From contig CM082598.2 in the NCBI GenBank assembly GCA_040954595.2, forward strand, positions 9,982,001-10,046,000: DNA of 64,000 bases, in the 5' to 3' direction. Origin of the DNA: Balanoglossus misakiensis. Lineage: Eukaryota > Hemichordata. Positions 56,901-64,000 of the stretch are shown here, one piece after another (within the stretch, counting starts at the first letter, position 1; each line of letters begins with the position of its first letter). The position numbers and the translations under genes are program-made. Under the pieces are notes generated by a model. The model did not search any database, was not told the origin of the DNA, and saw only the letters and a program-made list of their open reading frames with translations.

Positions 56901-59295
56901 GACCTGCTCTGGAAGTAATTGATTGACACTCACCCATGAGTAAGATTCCGCATGGGGCTGTGTGGCTTTCTTCAAGTAATTGTAGAATATATGTAACATG
57001 GATGTCAGTGTACATAGTGTTGGTCTGGTCGGCACTGGTGTCTCTACACAGCATGGAGCTGAGTATGGTGGGCCTTTCTACAATCAACTGAGCTAAATGT
57101 GACAATGTGTAATTAAAGAGAAATATACAGTCAGTGGAGTAAAGGGTATAACACAATCATACTGATGGAATTCTCACTACCTGAAATAGGTTTTTGCTAC
57201 CTAGGTGAGTGATGAATAAAGGTCTAATGTCCTCTCTGATATAACATACTAGTGTATGGTAAATGTCTTTCAGAGATCTACACATTAAAGGGACAAACTC
57301 TCTACAGTTAATTCATTTTGGGGAGATTTTTACTCTCATATCCTACAAACGGGATGGAAGTTGTGTGTGGTCGAACATTGATTCACTTTATATCCACATG
57401 TAGAATAACATAAATGGTGTCTTGTATCAAACATAATGTATGGAAAAAGGGCAGCGAGAGAGAGACTTTGTCCCTTTAAATATCATAGCTGGCATACAGT
57501 TATAAATATGCATTTTTTGATTTATGTCTTGCAAGTACAAAACTGTTCTTTATTAAAAAGAAATACAGACAAGGTGATCCCAGGAACATAAAACCCAAAA
57601 CTCAAAGCTACCAGACAGATGAGTCTTGAGATAAACTTGGACTTACTTGTCAATCAATCAGGACTGCTCTTGTAACAACAACTCACTCAATGCTTCACTG
57701 GTGCTGGATGATTTTGTTGGCACTTGCATAGCAACAGATAAGGCTTTATTCAGAAACTCTTCTAGTTGGCTGGAATTGGCGCCTGTCAGCTGGTGATACA
57801 CTGCATATGGTGCAAAGTCAAACAAAATTCACCCAATCATAAAATGTATCATTAACATGATCATACCATAAAAAATGTGAATGAATTACAATTATAGCGT
57901 GCGCATATTGAATCATACGAAATCACACCAAATAACGCGAGACTTAGAAATAACATTACATGTGTATGGTGCCACTTAAACGACACCATTTATTCTTTTT
58001 GAGCCTAAATCATGTTTAACCACAACTAGACAACCACAATGACCTTGTGAGAATGAAACCCACCAATAAATACATGTAGATAATCTGAAGCTATCACAGA
58101 AACAGAATGTCTTTGACAAAGTATTGCAAAGCCTTCAGTTGACCGCGAAAAAGTTGACGAAGCATGCATGTGGAAAGTGGAGTGTTGACAACAATGTGAA
58201 TATATGCACGATAGCTTGCTGCGCTCGCACTCAGGTCAAACCTGTTACATATTACCAAAAATGTGGATCTATATAATTAACATTGGGTCCGTTCCTTCTT
58301 ATCCCACTCGTGTTTCTGTTTGTTTGGTGAGAATATCTAATAGGTTAGCCCCTTTCACTCCCAGTTCCTTCTTTAGAGGTCCAACCTTACCATAGAAAAC
58401 GATGGGTTTGGACTGGAACATGGCGGTGAAAGGGTTCAGGTGCTTGAGGGAGTGTTAAAAATGCAGACTTTACCTTTCTATAACATGTCTCTATCTACAG
58501 CCATCCGTCCCTCAGTGACGGCTTCAATGATTTCACTCACTTCATCCAAGTTGCCACCACTGGCTTTGATGGGACTTTTCTCACTGCTCAGGGATTTCGC
58601 TGGAAGGAAGGACGTAAGACTGGAATTAAGGCATACGTCCCTACATAAAGGGAGGACATGATACCACAAATGGTTAATGGAGTTTCTGGGAAGGTTTTCA
58701 AATTCCAGGAATTTCCAGGAGTGTACGAATCCAGTTAAGAATTCTTTATGTCATGTGATCTGGCCATGTGACCTCCAGCATTGTCATTTCCAGGTGACGG
58801 CAAACAACATAGTGGCATCCAGTAAAAGTTTTCCACGTATGTAAGTACTTAAGAACCGCCAGACATGTAACATGTATCAGGTATAGTACCTCATCAGCCT
58901 CATGGCATTTTGTCTGCACAGTCTTTGTCTGCACCACGTTGCTGAAGTTGCCTGTCATCTGGAAAATTGAATGCCAACGTATTTGCGCTTGAGCGCGTCT
59001 GGCGTCTTTTGATATCAAAGAATAAATGCATTGTACAAACTTGAAAGTATGTAGAATTTTTCTATTTATCCTGTGTGATATAGTGAAAACGCTCAAGTTA
59101 CAGTTTGTGTATGGTTTTGAGAATTATTTCACTGCTTGAGGTAAGTGAAATAAACAGCTCACCTTGTTGTCTGTTGACTTTTTCATACTGGTTGAGAAGT
59201 TTTGTAAACACACTGTTTTCAGACTTTGATGAACTCAAAATTGCAGACACTAGCTGGACAAATCTCATCATATCTTCCTTCTTTTCAAGATGTTT
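53929..59295 (-). pseudogene. INTS1: INTS1 exon copies in unit C4
   Basis: Minus-strand exons: e7 53929-54108, e6 54485-54553, e5 55004-55131, e4 55414-55572 (frameshift), e3 55945-56017, e2 56934-57098, e10 57647-57800, e9 58474-58599 (TAG at 58478-58480), e8 59163-59295. e2 lost its acceptor AG at the deletion joint. e10 has a private TGA at 57658-57660 where C1 has AGA. Confidence 0.85.
57285..57479. mobile_element. MITE M5 copy in unit C4
   Basis: It is the same element as at 40456-40650, with one or two base differences. Confidence 0.8.
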
Positions 59296-59938
59296 CTAAA
59301 TGATATAAAGGAGTGAGAGTGAGAATTGTGCATGATTATGTCAGTTTTGAACTTTCATGTCTGTTTTGGACTGAGAGCTGTTGAATGAGAGAGAGAGAGG
59401 GAGAGAGAGTTCGCGCTCGAACAATCAGGGGGTCACGCAGACGTAATCTTTTCATTGGCGTGATACTGATATCACCACGTAACTTTCAATTCCCAAGAGT
59501 GCGACTGTACGTACGTAAACTGTATCAAATTCAACTCATTCACGTCATATGAGAGGAGGTATACCGTGCGAATGCGAGCGCTGGGGGAACCGGGTACCGC
59601 CTACTTGAAATGGACCTCTTCCCTTAGTGAAGTCAAATAATCATAATTATCTATCATGTAAGAAGTCAAAAATGTAAGAGAATGTTTTAATAAATATGTC
59701 AACTTATTATTTATATTCCCCTGTATATATTCCCCTGTAAATGTCTCATAATTTGAGGAATAATATTTTGGAAGCTGAACGGAAGTTGCAACTCAAATCA
59801 AATTTCAACTTCTCCAATATATGGAATAACACTATAAGCCTACTGACTTGAGAAACTCAAATTGAATTTCAAATTCTCGAACAAACGAAAATATGTTTGA
59901 ATGTAAGTAATCTTACTATAAAATTGACATGCAATTAC

Positions 59939-62900
59939 CTGTCGTTGGTGAAGCAAACTGAACAATGGACATGACAAATGATGTTTTCTGTGTAGATTAT
60001 AAATAAACTGACTCTCATCACTTGATGTTAGGATTTCTTGCATTGCCAGAATGATGTGATCACCAGAATTCTCTGATGAATCAAACAATTTCAGCCTGGA
60101 GATTTCCCTGGACAGTGTCTGTGTGAGAAATGATGGCAAAATATCAATATCATTTATTAGGAAACCTGGCCAATCACTGAGAAATCTGTCGGCCTTTACA
60201 AAGTATAGTTCATAATCTTCTCATAAAATGATAAAGTTGCCGCAAAGGTATACAGTCACCTATAATTTACATACGCCCATATATGGCTGAAATGGCGTAT
60301 TTGAGCGTTCTAAAGGACATATGGCGGCGCTCTTTTTTTCGCGTGTGCCACCCACTGAAAATCTGTGATTGGCTAGATCTCAAGTTTACCATGGTAACTG
60401 TAGTTAAATTACCATAGGTGACAATATACCTTAACATATCATATTTCTTCTGGGAAGTGTAATTGTTTTAAGATCAAATATTACATGTACATACCAATTG
60501 TATGCCTCTCAGATATTGTCTTTCCGTTGATGCACTCACTTTGTGCTCACCAATACTGAATAGCTGTAAATATAATCAAAGGAGAAGAAATCACTCACTC
60601 ATTAGCAATGATACTGCAAAAGTGGAAGTGACTGATTTTGAGTCTGAAGTTGGAAAAGAGTCCCAGTACAGTGTAGAGAGGTTTCCAGATTAGGTAGATT
60701 TTGCTGTCCAACCATTTTCACACAACGGCCATAAAACTTAAAGAAGAACTATTAAATTACCCAGCCTGATAAGTTTTGTGGTGTTTGGAAAGTCGTCCAT
60801 GTCTGATGACACAAGATCAGCTTTTGATTGTAACATGAGACATGATCAGTTGTGTTTTGGTTCAAAAGAACATGACCTGGTTTAAGAAGCCTTGCAACTT
60901 CAGGTGACTACAGGAGCTATACTGTGCCCATTGGCCTTGATTTGACTGAGAAACCATGATTTACTGAAAAGCCACTTGGAAAAGGGTCCACTTTATTTCT
61001 AAACCAAACTTACCTTCAGGAAGATCATCTTGGCTGACTCTTGACTATCTACAGTGACTTTTCTTGCATCCATCTTGGCTGCAACATCTTTCTTTTCATC
61101 CACCTGCATTGCCTCACTTTTCTCCTCTTTCTTTTCCTCATCTGCAAATAAAAATTGTGTTATGTCCAGGAAATATTATTTACTTTCTGAGAAGAAACTG
61201 GAATATCTAGCTTTGCAAATCAGTTAGTGAAATAAGAGAACGCAAACAATTAATTGTCATGAAATAGTCACCTCTGTTAATATCGCGAAAAATTTCCCAT
61301 CACAAAAATTACCAAGATTACAGTAACCTAAAAATATAAAATCCTAATAATGTCCAAAGTTGAAGAATTCTATATGTATGACTTAACTTTTGAGACACTA
61401 TTTCACAACACAAATACTAGTACCTTTGTTCTCTTTATCCAGGAATGAATTTTTTTCCACCTTCTGCTCCTCTCATCTGTTGAACTTCCACTAACTGAGC
61501 CATGTATCCTTTGTCAACCACAGCCTGTTCCATACTGTACAGATCTTGTCTGCAGGCCATGTCGAGATGCTGCAGTAGTTTGCTGTGAAAAGAAACAGAA
61601 GTGTTACATGTGTATGTGTGTTACAGGGCCAGATCACGGCACATCATGACAAAATCTTTGTGAATATGGTGCTAGCATCATGTTTATAGCAGATCATGTG
61701 TATTCATACTTGTGGGCCAAATGACCTTAATATGTGGTTTGTTGTACGACTTAAGGTGGCATTGCATGAAAAGTTGTGATTTTTGCCAAATTTTACTTTT
61801 TTACATAAATCGGTAGGCCTAATACTGACCCACAACCTGACTAATACGTCTTGGCGGAAATGGTGCATAATCACCCCAAAATAGCACTTTTCTGAATGAG
61901 TTCACAGCTTAACAAATAGGTGTCAACAATGCAAATAGCCGTTTTTCTCAGTTTGCATTTTCGCTGCTCTTGACAACTTCGGACTAAAATAGCTTCGCCC
62001 TGCGTTGGCCGAATTTGCTCAAATTTTGACAGGGAATTGTGTATGACCCATCCAACAAAACGCTAGTTTTGTTTGTCGATAAAGTGTCCCTGGCGGGAAT
62101 AAACTCTGATTCAATACAACTCACCGTGAATTTGATCAAATTTTCTGAAAATCTAACTTTTAAACGCTGTTACTCCTCAATGGAAGCAGATAACGCAAAA
62201 CAAAATTAGCGTTTTTTTGCACGTGTAGTCTAGTTTTGAATGACATATTAAGATGCAAGATGCATGGTCAACTTTTTTACCTATTTTAAATTTCATGACA
62301 TAATATCAAAAAATGGTTTTTTTCACCCCAAATCGCCACCATTTCCGGGGATCAATAATATTTGCAACTCAAACAAAAGTTCAAAATCTCAGCTTCCAGA
62401 ATATATATGGTTCATGGGGGTTTTAACTTTTTCTTTGATGAGAAATAGGCCTCTGAAAAAGTCTCGACGGTTGCATGCAGTGCCACCTTAATTATAACAC
62501 ACACACCCAGTTTTTTCAATAGTCCTGCTTGAAAGATCACAGAGTGTCTTTGGCTACTGAAAAGCACCACCACAATGAGAGATAACTCACAACACCGAAG
62601 AGTAAATCTCTAAAGTTGTAATTTAAACCAAGTATGGAAATTGGGATGTACGGTAGCTTTGATGAGGAATAATTCTAGAGTTACAACATACCTCATGCTG
62701 TTGACTGGTATACCAAAGGACTGCACAAACAAGACCAACTGAGCTGGTTCCAAGTCTTCCAGGGCTGAAAAAAATGACAAATTCAGGATGAAAACAACAA
62801 AAGTTTGGTGAGAAAAGATCCCAAGTTGAATTGACACACAGATTGGCAGATATTTCCACGAAATATCACACGTAAATGGTGCAACAACAGATTAACCGAT

Positions 62901-63844
62901 CAGGCCATGACAAATACTGCACCTCTTCACAAAAACTGCTGGGTTGCAATTTATAGCATAAAATTACTGTAAAACAGGAAATTTTTGTGATATCACAAGA
63001 GAGCTGACTATTCCATTGCTCACATTGTTTCTTTGCGACCATTTATTTTCACGTTTTTTGGCTCTCACGAAATTCGCAAAAATTTCCCCTTTTACAATAG
63101 TATGGTTGGATCTATACAATGTATACATTGAATGGGGATGAACACTGGACAGTGGAGCATTCTATATTAAAATTTGGGAAAACATTGAAGCCATATTAAG
63201 GTCATACTTGATTAAGCTGAAAGTCGGCACAGAATAAATTTGAAATTCAATTGGCTACAAAAATTGACTTTTCTGCCATTCTGAGATCTCCATGCTGAGC
63301 TCAATTATGTTGCTGCTTCATATAGTGGTCAGCAATAAAAACTTACTACTGTTACAGTGGTTATACATGTAACTCTTATTAAATGTTTTTTTTTCTTGTT
63401 TTATCATGAAATCTGACAATATCACGAAATCTGACTGTGGGTGGCACGACAGAATAAAACTGGTTTTCGTCTCAACTTTTGTACATGTAGTGATACAATG
63501 AAAGAATGACAGAGAAACTGCTAACAGACAGATTATTATATATTTTTTTACCTTTTCATGTCACTTTTATAAAACACTGCATGGCAACAAATGTGAACCA
63601 TGAACAATTTGCAAGACAATGAACTAGAAGTTGAACGAGATTTGAAGACCTGCTCTGGAAGTAATTGATTGACACTCACCCATGAGTAAGATTCCGCATG
63701 GGGCTGTGTGGCTTTCTTCAAGTAATTGTAGAATATATGTAACATGGATGTCAGTGTACATAGTGTTGGTCTGGTCGGCACTGGTGTCTCTACACAGCAT
63801 GGAGCTGAGTATGGTGGGCCTTTCTACAATCAACTGAGCTAAAT
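59939..63844 (-). pseudogene. INTS1: INTS1 exon copies in unit C5
   Basis: Minus-strand exons: e7 59939-60118 (one Asp-to-Tyr change), e6 60495-60563, e5 61014-61141, e4 61424-61582 (frameshift), e3 62692-62764, e2 63680-63844 (acceptor lost). e10 should follow past the window edge. Confidence 0.83.
61755..62487. mobile_element. TTAA-flanked MITE (piggyBac-like) in C5
   Basis: GGTGGCATTGCATG and CATGCAGTGCCACC form 14-bp inverted ends with one mismatch, bounded by TTAA at 61751-61754 and 62488-62491. The empty site (GACTTAATTATAAC) is seen in C1, C3 and C4. 733 bp without a transposase; TTAA duplication is the hallmark of piggyBac elements. Confidence 0.9.
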
Positions 63845-64000
63845 GTGACAATGTGTAATTAAAGAGAAATATACAGTCAGTGGAGTAAAGGGTATAACAC
63901 AATCATACTGATGGAATTCTCACTACCTGAAATAGGTTTTTGCTACCTAGGTGAGTGATGAATAAAGGTCTAATGTCCTCTCTGATATAACATACTAGTG

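Larger units (their letters stand above)
53901..59702 (-). repeat. INTS1 array unit C4
   Basis: It starts abruptly 28 bp outside the e7 donor, without the first 1 kb of the unit. A deletion joint at 57098 fuses the start of e2 to the intron beyond e11, removing e1 and e11. Otherwise it parallels C1. Confidence 0.92.
59703..64000 (-). repeat. INTS1 array unit C5 (cut by window edge)
   Basis: It shares with C4 the e2 deletion joint (63844) and the three-base shortening at CTACAGGAGCTATAC, so it is C4's nearest relative. It contains the TTAA element 61755-62487. Confidence 0.92.

Overview
This is eukaryotic, animal DNA: spliced exons with GT/AG borders, long AT-rich introns, a Ty3/gypsy retrotransposon, many small inverted-repeat elements and TTAGGG-like repeats. 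The gene content (RMC1, a p40phox/NCF4-like PX-SH3 gene, INTS1) and the repeat style suggest a marine invertebrate, probably a deuterostome such as a hemichordate, cephalochordate or echinoderm. The species cannot be fixed from the sequence alone. Gene names come from memory of the human proteins; no alignment was run.

Layout. 1-4243: copies of a non-coding repeat family containing tandem modules of 145 bp and about 240 bp. 5000-7601 (+): the last two coding exons of RMC1, with an inverted-repeat element in their intron. 9060-9900: a decayed LINE fragment. 10186-10270 (-): one orphan PRKDC-like exon, beside a possible Harbinger-type element. 11573-16395: nested repeats, including a 1.16 kb TTA-flanked element and a minisatellite. 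16705-29401 (+): exons of a p40phox-like gene whose large intron holds an antisense Ty3/gypsy element (gag, protease, RT/RNase H, integrase) and two adjacent fold-back elements, one with a telomere-like core. The end of this gene is not visible. 29928-31634 (+): an unrecognised small secreted-protein gene.

33309-64000 (-): the most unusual region. It holds C-terminal exons of Integrator subunit 1 (INTS1). After the two final exons (33309 to about 34185) and a fold-back element, an internal block of eleven exons (named e1 to e11 here, in protein order) is repeated head to tail at least five times (C1 34957-42882, C2 42883-47548, C3 47549-53900, C4 53901-59702, C5 from 59703 to the edge). Units differ by internal duplications, deletions and three transposon-like insertions, yet are nearly identical in sequence. 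All six copies of e4 carry the same one-base frameshift and all three copies of e9 the same in-frame TAG. C4 adds a private stop in e10. Exons that should lie between e11 and the last two are missing. The array therefore looks like a recently amplified, non-functional INTS1 segment, or an assembly artefact built on one.

The genes have unrelated roles (Rab7 activation, NADPH oxidase regulation, snRNA processing); they share only a repeat-rich, rearranged neighbourhood.
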